Shown piece by piece: positions 7,362 through 15,547 of a DNA stretch of 64,000 nucleotides. A program made the translations under genes and the position numbers. The notes beneath the pieces are model-generated. The model worked only from the letters and a program-made list of their open reading frames with translations, was not told the DNA's origin and ran no database searches. This DNA comes from CAYMAZ01 sp964388575 (GTDB taxonomy: Bacteria > Bacteroidota > Bacteroidia > Bacteroidales > DTU049): contig CAYMAZ010000014.1 of the NCBI GenBank assembly GCA_964388575.1, forward strand, positions 8,680 through 72,679. The letters are read 5' to 3'. Position 1 is the first letter of the stretch. The number at the start of each line of letters is the position of its first letter.

Positions 7362-8621
7362 CTATTCTTCTATATCGTATGCTTTAATTTTACGATACAA
7401 CGTTCGTTCTGAAATCCCAAGTTCGATGGCAGCACTTTTTCTTTTTCCGTTGTATTTTTGAAGGGCTTTCTGAATCAGATCTTTTTCCTTTTCCTGAATA
7501 GACAAATTTTCAGTAAAGACTTCCGGTTCCTGAACTTCTTCTGTATCATCACCAATGTGGTCATCATTGATAATAAGCGGTTCATCAGATGCAAACAATT
7601 TATTGCCGATATTTTTTGATTCGGCGTGCCTGAAAACATCTTTATCAGTGAGAATGTTCAGACTTGAAGTATCGATTTTTCCAGAAATACCGGTTTTATC
7701 AATCACGTATCCGAGAAGTCGTTTCAGTTCATTCACATCATCTTTCATGTCAAATAAAATTCTGTACAACAGGTCTCGGTCTGACAATGCTTCACCTAAC
7801 TGTTTTCCTCCTTTATACAAAACTGGAAGATTAGAAAAATCATGATCAGGTAGATATTTTTTCAGAGTATCATGATCAATTTCACGTTTGTTCTCAATAA
7901 TTGAAATTTGCTCAGCAATATTTTTAAGTTGTCTGACATTTCCGTGCCATCGATATTTCAGCAAAACATCTTTTGCACTTTCAGAAAGCTGAATAGCGGG
8001 CATATGATATTTCTGGGCAAAATCAGCTGAAAATTTTCTGAAAAGCAACAGAATGTCATCCTGTCTCTCTCTGAGCGGAGGGACAACAATGGGGACAGTA
8101 TTAAGCCTGTAATACAAATCTTCACGAAACTTTCCCCTGCTGATTGCATCCGGAATATTGATATTGGTGGCGGCAACAACTCTCACATCAGTTTTAAGGA
8201 CTTTTGATGAACCAACCCTGAAAAACTCACCTGTTTCAAGTACACGTAATAACCGAACCTGAGTTGACAAAGGAAGTTCAGCAACCTCATCAAGGAATAT
8301 GGTTCCTCCGTTCACTTCTTCAAAATAGCCTTTTCTTGCCTCATGAGCCCCAGTAAAAGAACCCTTTTCATGTCCGAACAGTTCAGAATCTATTGTCCCT
8401 TCGGGTATTGCACCACAGTTCACAGCAATATATGGTCCGTGTTTCCGGCTGCTCATCTGGTGAATGATTTTTGGAAAAACCTCTTTTCCCGTACCGCTTT
8501 CACCGGTTATGAGCACTGTCAAATCAGTTGCTGCAACCTGACGTGCAACATCTATGGCCCTGTCAAGTACCGGAGAATTGCCAATTATTCCGTATCTCTG
8601 TTTGATTGATAATATGTCCAT
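7362..8621 (-). CDS. Sigma-54-dependent transcriptional activator without a sensory domain
   Basis: A 419-residue AAA+ enhancer-binding protein. Walker A GESGTGKE is at residues 40-47, the sigma-54-contacting loop GSFTGA at 87-92, Walker B is in GGTIFLDEVAEL, and the C-terminal Fis helix-turn-helix is RKSAAIELGISERTLYRKI. The protein starts directly with the AAA+ domain; there is no receiver, PAS or GAF domain, so it must be controlled by abundance or a partner. The stretch between AAA+ and HTH (about 255-380) is a charged linker. It heads the run to lptE and secG. Confidence 0.92.
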   Translation of the reverse strand: MDILSIKQRYGIIGNSPVLDRAIDVARQVAATDLTVLITGESGTGKEVFPKIIHQMSSRKHGPYIAVNCGAIPEGTIDSELFGHEKGSFTGAHEARKGYFEEVNGGTIFLDEVAELPLSTQVRLLRVLETGEFFRVGSSKVLKTDVRVVAATNINIPDAISRGKFREDLYYRLNTVPIVVPPLRERQDDILLLFRKFSADFAQKYHMPAIQLSESAKDVLLKYRWHGNVRQLKNIAEQISIIENKREIDHDTLKKYLPDHDFSNLPVLYKGGKQLGEALSDRDLLYRILFDMKDDVNELKRLLGYVIDKTGISGKIDTSSLNILTDKDVFRHAESKNIGNKLFASDEPLIINDDHIGDDTEEVQEPEVFTENLSIQEKEKDLIQKALQKYNGKRKSAAIELGISERTLYRKIKAYDIEE

Positions 8622-8757
8622 CCTAATTTCCTGTATATTACCCTACACATTATGTATTATATGAATCCGTAAAATTACAATATTTTTGTTATTTTGGAAT
8701 TCTCTCATAAAATTTTATGTAAATCAGTATTTGCTGCTGCCTACAATCGTAAAAAAA

Positions 8758-10182
8758 TCAGAAAGGTTTGAGCAAAACCTTTATTTCACACATTTCATGA
8801 ATGGCATATTTTACACCCTCTCGTCCGAAACCTGAATTTTTCATACCGCCATAGGGCATGTGATCAATCCTGTAGGTGGGTGATTCATTAACCAGAATGG
8901 CCCCTGCACGGATATCCCTAAAAGCAGTGTTCATTTCCGAAATACTGTCTGTGAAAATGCCTGCCTGAAGGCCAAACTCAGAGTCATTAACCAAATCAAC
9001 AGCCTGCTGAAATTCATCATATGGATCGATGGTTACAACTGGTCCAAAAACTTCATGCTTTCTCACTTTCATTAAAGGATTTGTGTTTGTCAGCACTGTC
9101 GGCTCAATATAATTACCTGTTCTTCCACCCCCGGCTTCAAGATGAGCTCCTTCTTCAACTGCTTCTGAAATCCACTTATGAACCCTGACTGAATTACCTT
9201 CATCAATCATGACCGAAACATCAGTATGTATGTCGAGAGGATTTCCATATTTCAAAGTTTGAACCTTTTTCAAGAATTCATCAAGAAACGTCCGGAAAAT
9301 CTCTTTCTGAACAAAAATTCTCTGAGTATGAATACACACCTGCCCCGAGTAAGCAAAAGCACCCGTTACACATTTATTCACTGCTTCCAGCATATCAGCT
9401 CCCGGAGTTATGACTGCAGCTGCATTCCCTCCAAGTTCAAGTGTAATTTTTTTTTGTCCGCATTCATTTTTTAATTTCCATCCAATTTGAGGAGAACCTG
9501 TAAAGGATATTTTTTTGATTCTTTCATCGTAAATCAATGGTTTACTAACTTCGTGAGACATGGGCAAAGCTGAAAAAGCACCTTTTGGTAATCCGGATTC
9601 GTGTATGATTCTGGCAAGTTCAAGTGTTGAAACCGGTGTTGCCGATGCGGGCTTGATTATAACAGGACAACCGGCTGCAATTGCTGGTGCAACTTTATGA
9701 GCCACCAGATTGAGAGGGAAATTAAAGGGTGTAATTCCGGCTACCGTTCCCACAGGAAACAATTTAACCAGAGCTTCTTTGTTTTTTCCATGTGTAAACC
9801 AGTCAAGAGAAATCAATTCACTCATAATCCTCTTGCTTTCTTCAGCAGCGATTAGAAATGTCTGTGCAGCACGTTCTACTTCAGTCAGGGCATATTTCAT
9901 TGGTTTCCCGGCTTCTTTTGCAATGATTTCCGCAAAATGATCCCGTTCTTCAAACAGACGATTGGAAATGTTTTTCAATATTTGAAAGCGTTCGGAAGAA
10001 GAAAGTGAAAACATCATTTTTTCTGCATGCACAGCAGCTGCTATAGCCTTTTTCAGCATGTGTTCATCTGCCAAACCGGCTTTAGCAAACATTGTTTGTG
10101 AAAATTTCTCATTCACATTTATATAATCTGTAGAATTTACAAACTCACCTGCAAGGTATACATTGAATATTTTCATTTTCAT
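8758..10182 (-). CDS. NAD(P)-dependent aldehyde dehydrogenase
   Basis: The protein has about 474 residues and the full ALDH fold. Visible are GITPFNFPLNLVAHKVAPA with the catalytic-site Asn, the NAD-binding FTGSPQIGWKL, the general-base Glu in LELGGNAA, and the nucleophile Cys in YSGQVCIHTQRI. The C-terminal PYGGMKNSGFGREG is the usual substrate-pocket motif. It oxidises an aldehyde to an acid; the natural substrate cannot be read from sequence. A -7 element (10205 to 10198) overlaps an upstream TTG start at 10200, so translation should begin at the ATG at 10182 or 10176. It stands alone in its transcript. Confidence 0.93.
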   Translation of the reverse strand: MKMKIFNVYLAGEFVNSTDYINVNEKFSQTMFAKAGLADEHMLKKAIAAAVHAEKMMFSLSSSERFQILKNISNRLFEERDHFAEIIAKEAGKPMKYALTEVERAAQTFLIAAEESKRIMSELISLDWFTHGKNKEALVKLFPVGTVAGITPFNFPLNLVAHKVAPAIAAGCPVIIKPASATPVSTLELARIIHESGLPKGAFSALPMSHEVSKPLIYDERIKKISFTGSPQIGWKLKNECGQKKITLELGGNAAAVITPGADMLEAVNKCVTGAFAYSGQVCIHTQRIFVQKEIFRTFLDEFLKKVQTLKYGNPLDIHTDVSVMIDEGNSVRVHKWISEAVEEGAHLEAGGGRTGNYIEPTVLTNTNPLMKVRKHEVFGPVVTIDPYDEFQQAVDLVNDSEFGLQAGIFTDSISEMNTAFRDIRAGAILVNESPTYRIDHMPYGGMKNSGFGREGVKYAIHEMCEIKVLLKPF

Positions 10183-10197
10183 TAAAGATTTAAACTG

Positions 10198-10205
10198 CAA
10201 ATATA
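10198..10205 (-). promoter_or_regulatory. -7 promoter element of the aldehyde dehydrogenase gene
   Basis: Minus-strand TATATTTG, a perfect TAnnTTTG, ends 16 bases before the ATG at 10182. Confidence 0.6.
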
Positions 10206-10330
10206 TTTATTTTAAAACACTCATAAAGCAACAACTTCTCATCTTTTAATCTTCTTTTTTTATTGATATTCAGGCTGTTGAAAGACATGTAACACATTCA
10301 AGGTAATTGAATTCAAAAATTATTTATAAA

Positions 10331-10366
10331 TTTGTTATCCCAAACGAAAAAAAGTTTATATCTTTG
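10331..10366 (+). promoter_or_regulatory. Promoter of rplU-rpmA
   Basis: TATCTTTG at 10359-10366 matches the -7 consensus, and TTTG at 10331-10334 may be the -33 element. The rplU ATG follows 39 bases later. Confidence 0.7.
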
Positions 10367-10404
10367 CACCCCAATTTTATTAAACAGACGAAAAACCAAA
10401 ACAA

Positions 10405-10815
10405 ATGTACGCTATAGTTAACATTGCAGGACAACAGTTCAAGGTCGAGAACAACCGCAAGATGTATGTTCACAGGCTTGAAGCAGAAGAAGGCAGCTCA
10501 GTAGAATTTAATGAAGTATTGCTGCTTGAGGAAGACGGAAAGGTGATGATAGGCAAACCCTACCTTGAAGGAGCCAGTGTCATTGCAAAAGTACTTGAAC
10601 ACATGAAGGGTGACAAGGTTCTTGTGTTCAAGAAAAAGAGACGTAAGGGTTACCAGAAACTGAACGGACATCGTCAGTATATGACCCGCATTGAAGTTGA
10701 GGGCATATACAAAAGCGGAGTATCTCCAAAAAAATCAAGTAAGAAAAAAGTTGAAAAGCCAGAGAATACAGAACCAGAAAATGCAGACAATATTCAGGCA
10801 GAATCAGCGGAATAA
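10405..10815 (+). CDS. rplU: 50S ribosomal protein L21
   Basis: The first 102 or so residues are a standard L21: MYAIVNIAGQQFKVENNRKM at the N-terminus and FKKKRRKGYQKLNGHRQYMT, the rRNA-binding segment, near residue 80. After that comes a tail of about 34 residues that is Lys-rich then Glu/Asn-rich (KKSSKKKVEKPENTEPENAD), low complexity and probably disordered; such tails are common in this phylum. It belongs to the large ribosomal subunit and is followed by rpmA 32 bases downstream, the usual pair. Confidence 0.97.
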   Translation: MYAIVNIAGQQFKVENNRKMYVHRLEAEEGSSVEFNEVLLLEEDGKVMIGKPYLEGASVIAKVLEHMKGDKVLVFKKKRRKGYQKLNGHRQYMTRIEVEGIYKSGVSPKKSSKKKVEKPENTEPENADNIQAESAE

Positions 10816-10847
10816 TCAAAATTTATAACACATAAAAATTTACAGCC

Positions 10848-11105
10848 ATGGCTCATAAGAAAGGTGTCGGAAGTTCAAATAACGGAAGAGAATCGCACAG
10901 CAAGCGACTCGGTGTTAAGATTTTCGGCGGACAATATGCAAAAGCGGGCAATATCCTTATCAGACAAAGAGGGACATCTCACCATCCCGGATTGAATGTC
11001 GGAATGGGAAAAGACCATACTTTGTTTGCCCTGATTAACGGAAAGGTAGAATTTAAAAAAGGAAAAGAGAATCGTTCCTTTGTTCATATTGTTCCGGAAC
11101 AATAA
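10848..11105 (+). CDS. rpmA: 50S ribosomal protein L27
   Basis: An 85-residue L27 with MAHKKGVGSSNNGRESHSKR at the N-terminus, and GGQYAKAGNILIRQRGT and HPGLNVGMGKDHTLFAL in the body. The N-terminus reaches the peptidyl-transferase centre in the ribosome. It begins directly with the mature form and has no N-terminal cleavage extension of the kind found in Firmicutes. It is second in the rplU-rpmA operon, with a terminator 20 bases behind. Confidence 0.98.
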   Translation: MAHKKGVGSSNNGRESHSKRLGVKIFGGQYAKAGNILIRQRGTSHHPGLNVGMGKDHTLFALINGKVEFKKGKENRSFVHIVPEQ

Positions 11106-11125
11106 GAAAAAACTTTCATCGTTTT

Positions 11126-11156
11126 AAAAGCCTCAGCACATTTGCGGGGCTTTTTT
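11126..11156 (+). terminator. Rho-independent terminator of rplU-rpmA
   Basis: AAAAGCC (11126-11132) pairs with GGCTTTT of the distal arm near 11148-11154, around a CA-rich loop, and ends in a run of six T. Confidence 0.75.
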
Positions 11157-11213
11157 ATTATGAAGATTTTGGAAATTTTTGATAAAAAATCATGTTTATA
11201 ACGAAAAACTTGT

Positions 11214-11221
11214 TAATTTAG
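11214..11221 (+). promoter_or_regulatory. Probable promoter of the tRNA-Ser gene
   Basis: TAATTTAG differs from TAnnTTTG at one base and lies 33 bases before the tRNA. Confidence 0.35.
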
Positions 11222-11254
11222 CACCCTCAAAAAAGCAAGAGAAAGGTCAAGAAC

Positions 11255-11342
11255 GGAGAGATGGCCGAGTGGTCGAAGGCGCACGCTTGGAAAGCGTGTA
11301 TCCGTCGAAAGCGGATCAAGGGTTCGAATCCCTTTCTCTCCG
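11255..11342 (+). tRNA. tRNA-Ser (anticodon GGA)
   Basis: An 88-base class II tRNA. The acceptor arm GGAGAGA (11255-11261) pairs with TCTCTCC (11335-11341) with discriminator G at 11342. The anticodon stem CACGC/GCGTG encloses the loop TTGGAAA, so the anticodon is GGA (serine). There is a long variable arm (ATCCGTCGAAAGCGGAT region) as expected for tRNA-Ser, and a T loop GGTTCGAATCC. The CCA end is not encoded. Confidence 0.97.
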
Positions 11343-11410
11343 CAAAAAAATTGAAATGAAACCAAAAATTAAAATTAAATAACTCAATTTAAAATCAAAC
11401 TACAACAATC

Positions 11411-12229
11411 ATGAAAAAATTAATTTCATTATTTGCATTGGCAGGACTGCTCACATTTGTTGTTTCGTCAACTGTAATTGCACAGGATGTTGATGACACT
11501 ACGACAACAGATACAACAGAAATGACAGCAGAAGAAGTAATTGAAACACCGGCTGAAATTCCTTCAGAAGAAGTTCCTGAGGAATCGAAAACTTTTCATC
11601 AGGTTTTAAAAGAAAAATTCATTGAAGGTGGTGCAGGCTGGATGACTCCGATTCTTATCTGCCTTATTCTTGGTCTTGCACTTGTCATTGAAAGAATCAT
11701 CTATCTGAATCTGGCATCAACCAATACAAAGAAACTTCTTGTTCAACTGGAAGATAAGCTTTCAGCAGAAGGTGTTGACAGCGCAAAAGAACTTTGCCGT
11801 AATACACGCGGCCCTGTTGCAAGTATTTTCTATCAGGGACTTGACAGAATTCAGGAAAACATTGAAATCATTGAAAAATCAATCGTTGCTTATGGTGGTG
11901 TTCAGATGTCACGTCTTGAAAGCAATCTCACATGGATTTCATTGTTCATTGCAATTGCGCCCATGCTTGGATTTACAGGAACTGTAATCGGGATGATTCA
12001 GGCGTTTGACTCAATTGAAAAAGCAGGTGACATTTCACCAACTGTGGTAGCAGGTGGTATGAAGGTTGCTCTTTTGACAACAGTATTCGGTTTGATCACT
12101 GCAATTATTCTTCAGTTATTTTACAATTATCTTGTTTCAAAAATTGAATCACTTGTAAATGCGATGGAAGATTCTAGCATCACATTTATGGATATTGTTG
12201 TAAAGTACAAAAACGATAAAAATATTTAA
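11411..12229 (+). CDS. exbB: ExbB/TolQ/MotA-family proton channel
   Basis: A 272-residue protein. An N-terminal signal-like helix (about residues 3-25, ending VIAQD) is followed by an acidic Thr/Glu linker, then three membrane helices (about 77-97, 170-195 and 210-235). The MotA/TolQ/ExbB signature shows in LTWISLFIAIAPMLGFTGTV and GMKVALLTTVFGLITAI. With ExbD it turns proton-motive force into movement of TonB for outer-membrane uptake. The extended periplasmic N-terminus is the usual Bacteroidota version. It is the first of four tightly spaced genes. Confidence 0.93.
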   Translation: MKKLISLFALAGLLTFVVSSTVIAQDVDDTTTTDTTEMTAEEVIETPAEIPSEEVPEESKTFHQVLKEKFIEGGAGWMTPILICLILGLALVIERIIYLNLASTNTKKLLVQLEDKLSAEGVDSAKELCRNTRGPVASIFYQGLDRIQENIEIIEKSIVAYGGVQMSRLESNLTWISLFIAIAPMLGFTGTVIGMIQAFDSIEKAGDISPTVVAGGMKVALLTTVFGLITAIILQLFYNYLVSKIESLVNAMEDSSITFMDIVVKYKNDKNI

Positions 12230-12231
12230 AT

Positions 12232-12567
12232 ATGAATTCATTAATTAATATCGGAATGATAGTAACCTACATATTTGCAGGACTGGCTGTCGCATCCATA
12301 TTATTTTTCATCATCAAATCACTGATTGTGAATTATAAGGAAATGGCCTTTTCTCTTGTAGGTGTTCTGGCTCTCGGTGCACTCTTCCTGATTTCATATC
12401 TGGTTTCAAATCCTAATGATGTTGGAATGCAGGTGTTTGAAAAAACAGAAACAAATCCAGGGTTGAGTAAAATTATCGGATCTGGGGCAATTATGCTTTA
12501 TCTTATGATTGCAGCGGTTTTTGTAGCAATCATTTACACACAGGTAATCAAACTTTTTAAAAAATAA
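12232..12567 (+). CDS. Small three-helix membrane protein of the exbB-exbD operon
   Basis: A 111-residue protein made of three hydrophobic helices (about residues 8-28, 36-57 and 85-107) with short loops and a basic C-terminal end (KLFKK). It has no recognised domain. It sits two bases after exbB and six before the first exbD, a fixed place in Bacteroidota ExbB/ExbD operons, so it probably belongs to the energising complex. No catalytic or proton-relay residue can be named from this sequence. Confidence 0.8.
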   Translation: MNSLINIGMIVTYIFAGLAVASILFFIIKSLIVNYKEMAFSLVGVLALGALFLISYLVSNPNDVGMQVFEKTETNPGLSKIIGSGAIMLYLMIAAVFVAIIYTQVIKLFKK

Positions 12568-12573
12568 TACATC

Positions 12574-13155
12574 ATGGCCAAAAAAACACCCGAACTAAAT
12601 ACGGCATCAATGGCAGATATTTCCTTTCTGTTGTTAACATTCTTTTTGTTGACATCTTCCATTGATACTGATTTGGGTATTAACCGCCTTTTGCCTCCAC
12701 CACCAAATCCGGATGAAATCCAGGATGATGTCAAGGTGAGGAAACGTAATATGTTTGTTGTTTTGATCAATACATACGATCAGCTTCTTGTCAGGGGTAA
12801 GCCGGGCAATCTTCGCACACTGCGCAGAGAAGCCAAGGAATTTATTTCAAATCCCTATAATGATCCAAATCTTCCTGAAAAGAAACGTGTCAATATTGCT
12901 CACATTGGTGAATATGATGTTTCCCAGGGAATTATTTCACTTCAAAATGACAGAGGAACTTCATATGGTATGTATATCAAAGTTCAAAATGAGTTAACAG
13001 CAGCATTTAATGAACTGAGAGACGATTTATCCATGGATAAATTCGGAACTAAGTACGAGGACATACGAAATCCGGATCACAAAGAGGCAATCAGAAAGGC
13101 GATACCCATGAAATTATCTGAAGCAGAACCTAAAGATGTGGGAGGAAAAAAATAA
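12574..13155 (+). CDS. exbD: ExbD/TolR-family biopolymer transport protein, first copy
   Basis: A 193-residue protein with the ExbD layout: short cytoplasmic N-terminus, one membrane helix (about residues 13-31, with the proton-relay Asp in ASMADISFLLLTFFLLT) and a periplasmic domain. The periplasmic domain is longer than in classical ExbD (about 140 residues). It works with ExbB to drive TonB. The second exbD starts on its last base, so the two are translationally coupled and probably form a heteromeric complex. Confidence 0.92.
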   Translation: MAKKTPELNTASMADISFLLLTFFLLTSSIDTDLGINRLLPPPPNPDEIQDDVKVRKRNMFVVLINTYDQLLVRGKPGNLRTLRREAKEFISNPYNDPNLPEKKRVNIAHIGEYDVSQGIISLQNDRGTSYGMYIKVQNELTAAFNELRDDLSMDKFGTKYEDIRNPDHKEAIRKAIPMKLSEAEPKDVGGKK

Positions 13156-13628
13156 TGGCACGGTTCAGAAAAGATGAGAAACCTAAAGTTCCTGGAATTA
13201 ATACCGGATCAATGTCTGACATTATTTTCATGTTTTTGTTCTTTTTTATGGTTATTACAACCATCAGAGAAGCACAACTTTATGTCAGAGTTAAAGTTCC
13301 TGTAGCATCCGAGGTTCAAAAACTGGAAAGAAAGGCTCTTGTAAGCTACATTTATATTGGTAAACCGACAAACACTTCATTGTACGGTGTAGAACCACGT
13401 ATACAGCTAAACGATGTTTATGCAATGTCGGCAGAAATCGGTGAATTTGTTTTCTTTGAGAGAGCAAGAAGATCTGAAGCCGACAAACCATTTATAACTT
13501 TTTCACTTAAAGTGGATGAAGAAACTAAAATGGGTATTGTGACTGACGTGAAGCAGGAACTACGTTATGCAAGTGCATTCAAAATCAACTACTCAACCCG
13601 CAGAGGGGATATCTTTCAAATGAAATAA
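13155..13628 (+). CDS. exbD: ExbD/TolR-family biopolymer transport protein, second copy
   Basis: A 157-residue paralogue of the upstream protein. The membrane helix at about residues 18-38 again carries the key Asp (GSMSDIIFMFLFFFMVITT), and a periplasmic domain of about 115 residues follows. The gene start overlaps the stop of the first exbD by one base. Two non-identical ExbD proteins per operon are usual in this phylum. A terminator lies 27 bases downstream and closes the operon. Confidence 0.92.
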   Translation: MARFRKDEKPKVPGINTGSMSDIIFMFLFFFMVITTIREAQLYVRVKVPVASEVQKLERKALVSYIYIGKPTNTSLYGVEPRIQLNDVYAMSAEIGEFVFFERARRSEADKPFITFSLKVDEETKMGIVTDVKQELRYASAFKINYSTRRGDIFQMK

Positions 13629-13654
13629 TTTTTCATTTCAAATTTTAAAAAATC

Positions 13655-13691
13655 AAAGAAGTTGAACTATTATGGCTCAACTTCTTTTTTT
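13655..13691 (+). terminator. Rho-independent terminator of the exbB-exbD operon
   Basis: AAAGAAGTTGA (13655-13665) pairs perfectly with TCAACTTCTTT (13677-13687) around an 11-base loop, and the T run continues to 13691. Confidence 0.85.
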
Positions 13692-13707
13692 ATTAGAAAT
13701 TTTTTAT

Positions 13708-13715
13708 TATTTTTG
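13708..13715 (+). promoter_or_regulatory. -7 promoter element of the universal stress protein gene
   Basis: TATTTTTG at 13708-13715 is a perfect TAnnTTTG. A second near-match, TAATTTG, lies at 13728-13734 and could be the real one. Confidence 0.5.
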
Positions 13716-13757
13716 AAAAAAAATTCGTAATTTGCAAAAAATTTAATACCAGCACAC

Positions 13758-14600
13758 ATGAAAGAAATAATTGTCGGAATTGATTTTTCAAAAAGCTCAT
13801 TAAATGCGTTAAATTATGCCTTGTTATTGGCAAACAAGATGAGTTCCAATATTACAATGGTTTGGGTAGATAAGCCAAGTGCCGTCGACTCAATATTTGA
13901 TAACACGGCCAGTGCTCACCGTAAAGAAGTGCACCGACGTTTTGAAGAACTGATTAAAAAGCATTCAAAGGAACTTAAAAAAAGCGAACTGAATTACAAA
14001 ATCCGGAGCGGAAAAGTCTATGCAGAGGTTGTTAACCAGGCCAAATACAATGATGCACAACTTATTGTTGTGGGAACGCATGGAATTTCCGGATTTGAAG
14101 AAATTTGGATTGGCAGTAATGCCAACCGGGTTGTGACAGCTTCAAAGTGCCCGGTCATTACCGTTCGTCAGGGATATGTGGTAAAAAAGAAAATCTCAAG
14201 GATTGTTATGCCCATTGACAGCACTCTTGAGACAAGACAAAAAGCGCCCTATGTTGCTGAACTTGCTAAGGCTTTCGATGCTGAAGTTTTAATCCCTGGA
14301 CTTATTGTTTCATCAGTGGGAACAATTAAAACAAGAGTTTTAAATTACTCTAGACAAATGGTTGAATATTTTGACAAACACAAAATTAAAAATAGTTTTA
14401 CAGAACTCAAAGTTTCTAATGTGACTTCAGACACACTCAAGTTTGCAGAAGAACAAGATGCTGACCTGATTTGTATCATGACCGAACAGGAAACAGCTGC
14501 TGCAAATATCTTTTTAGGGCCTTATGCTCAGCAAATGGTCAATCATTCACCAATTCCTGTTTTAAGTATCCATCCTAAAAATTATTACAGGGTAAAATAA
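13758..14600 (+). CDS. Universal stress protein, tandem UspA domains
   Basis: A 280-residue cytoplasmic protein with two Usp domains. The first (about residues 1-146) begins MKEIIVGIDFSKSSLNALNY and ends with the ATP-binding motif GTHGISGFEEIWIGSNANRV followed by CPVITVR. The second (about 150-278) is degenerate: RIVMPIDSTLETRQKAPYVA starts it, but the glycine-rich ATP loop is reduced to FLGPYAQQMVNHSPIPVLSI. Double-Usp proteins usually bind ATP only in the intact half. The gene is alone, between two terminators; the role is probably in stress or starvation physiology. Confidence 0.92.
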   Translation: MKEIIVGIDFSKSSLNALNYALLLANKMSSNITMVWVDKPSAVDSIFDNTASAHRKEVHRRFEELIKKHSKELKKSELNYKIRSGKVYAEVVNQAKYNDAQLIVVGTHGISGFEEIWIGSNANRVVTASKCPVITVRQGYVVKKKISRIVMPIDSTLETRQKAPYVAELAKAFDAEVLIPGLIVSSVGTIKTRVLNYSRQMVEYFDKHKIKNSFTELKVSNVTSDTLKFAEEQDADLICIMTEQETAAANIFLGPYAQQMVNHSPIPVLSIHPKNYYRVK

Positions 14601-14623
14601 TCTGCCACGGCTTGCAAATCGTG

Positions 14624-14656
14624 GAGTTCCGTACAACTTTGTGCGGAACTTTTTTT
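14624..14656 (+). terminator. Rho-independent terminator of the universal stress protein gene
   Basis: AGTTCCGTACA and TGTGCGGAACT form an 11-base-pair stem (one G-T pair) around a short loop, followed by seven T ending at 14656-14657. Confidence 0.88.
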
Positions 14657-14814
14657 ATAATTCGTTATTCATATTTACATATATTTTTTATTTTTTATGA
14701 TATATATTATCTTATTTATTTTGTTAAATATGTATTTCATATATTTTTATATTTTATTTTTGAATTAAATATATAAATTAACATTTTTTTATATTTCTTT
14801 ATCAATCTAAATAT

Positions 14815-14822
14815 TATATTTG
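14815..14822 (+). promoter_or_regulatory. -7 promoter element of the collagen-like lipoprotein gene
   Basis: TATATTTG, a perfect TAnnTTTG, ends a 150-base stretch of nearly pure A and T and lies 57 bases before the ATG. The 12-mer AATCTAAATATT at 14804-14815 overlaps it and recurs at 32501-32512. Confidence 0.6.
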
Positions 14823-14879
14823 CAATTGAATGATGTGTTATATCATTTGAACAAATTATAAATTTAAACCCGTAATGTT

Positions 14880-15407
14880 ATGAAAAAATCAATGTATTTA
14901 ATGGTTGTAGCACTTATTTCTATGACCATGATGTTTTGTACCAAGGAAGGTCCTGTTGGCCCAAGAGGTCCTGCGGGTTCTGACGGTACTGACGGTAATG
15001 CGAATGTGATTACGTATTTAATTACTGATTCTGCAACAATTGCATGGAATAATTCAAACAGCATTTATCTTTACTATGACTCATTGTTCGCTGTCCCGGA
15101 TAGTATCAGGAATGAAGGAGTTATACTGATTTATATGCAATATGTGAATACCGGAACAGCTTGGTATTTTGTGCCTGGGTTGGGGCCGGATGGATTTTTT
15201 AATACAAGAATTTGGATACAAGAAAATTTTATCAGAATATATGCTCTTGATCCTGATGGAACAATTTTTTCAGGTACCTCTCTTTACACTCCTTTCTGTA
15301 TCCGGGTTGTACTTATTCCTTCAACGACAGTCATATCAATGACAGCAGATAAGGTTGACATCAACAGTTACGAAGCGACCATGGAATACCTCGGCCTTGA
15401 GAAGTAG
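14880..15407 (+). CDS. Lipoprotein with a short collagen-like repeat
   Basis: A 175-residue secreted protein. The signal peptide ends in a lipobox (SMTMMFC), with the lipidated Cys at residue 20. Immediately after come four to five Gly-x-y triplets, GPVGPRGPAGSDGTDG, a minimal collagen-like stalk. The remaining 135 residues are a beta-rich domain without a recognised family (many Tyr, Ile and Asn). Lipoproteins of this plan are frequent in Bacteroidota and are thought to sit at the cell surface, with the stalk perhaps trimerising. No function is known. It has its own promoter and sits in an AT-rich surround. Confidence 0.8.
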   Translation: MKKSMYLMVVALISMTMMFCTKEGPVGPRGPAGSDGTDGNANVITYLITDSATIAWNNSNSIYLYYDSLFAVPDSIRNEGVILIYMQYVNTGTAWYFVPGLGPDGFFNTRIWIQENFIRIYALDPDGTIFSGTSLYTPFCIRVVLIPSTTVISMTADKVDINSYEATMEYLGLEK

Positions 15408-15525
15408 AGCTGTGTAATTTTATATTCAGAATTCTGGAGATCAAAGATGATGGCATGTGAATCCATGTTATCAACTTTGATTTTTTAAGGAATGTTTTGT
15501 TGATGTGCCCTTCTTAAAAATTCTC

Positions 15526-15533
15526 TACATTTG
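15526..15533 (+). promoter_or_regulatory. -7 promoter element of the thioredoxin-like gene and meaB
   Basis: TACATTTG matches TAnnTTTG and lies 14 bases before the ATG at 15548. Confidence 0.6.
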
Positions 15534-15547
15534 CATAAAACAAATGT

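Noticed and set aside
11179..11382. 67-codon frame across the tRNA-Ser gene
   Set aside because: It runs through the tRNA, whose structure is complete.
14940..15000. Triplet repeat near 14950 as a tandem DNA repeat
   Set aside because: It is the Gly-x-y coding stretch of the lipoprotein and is not a perfect DNA repeat.
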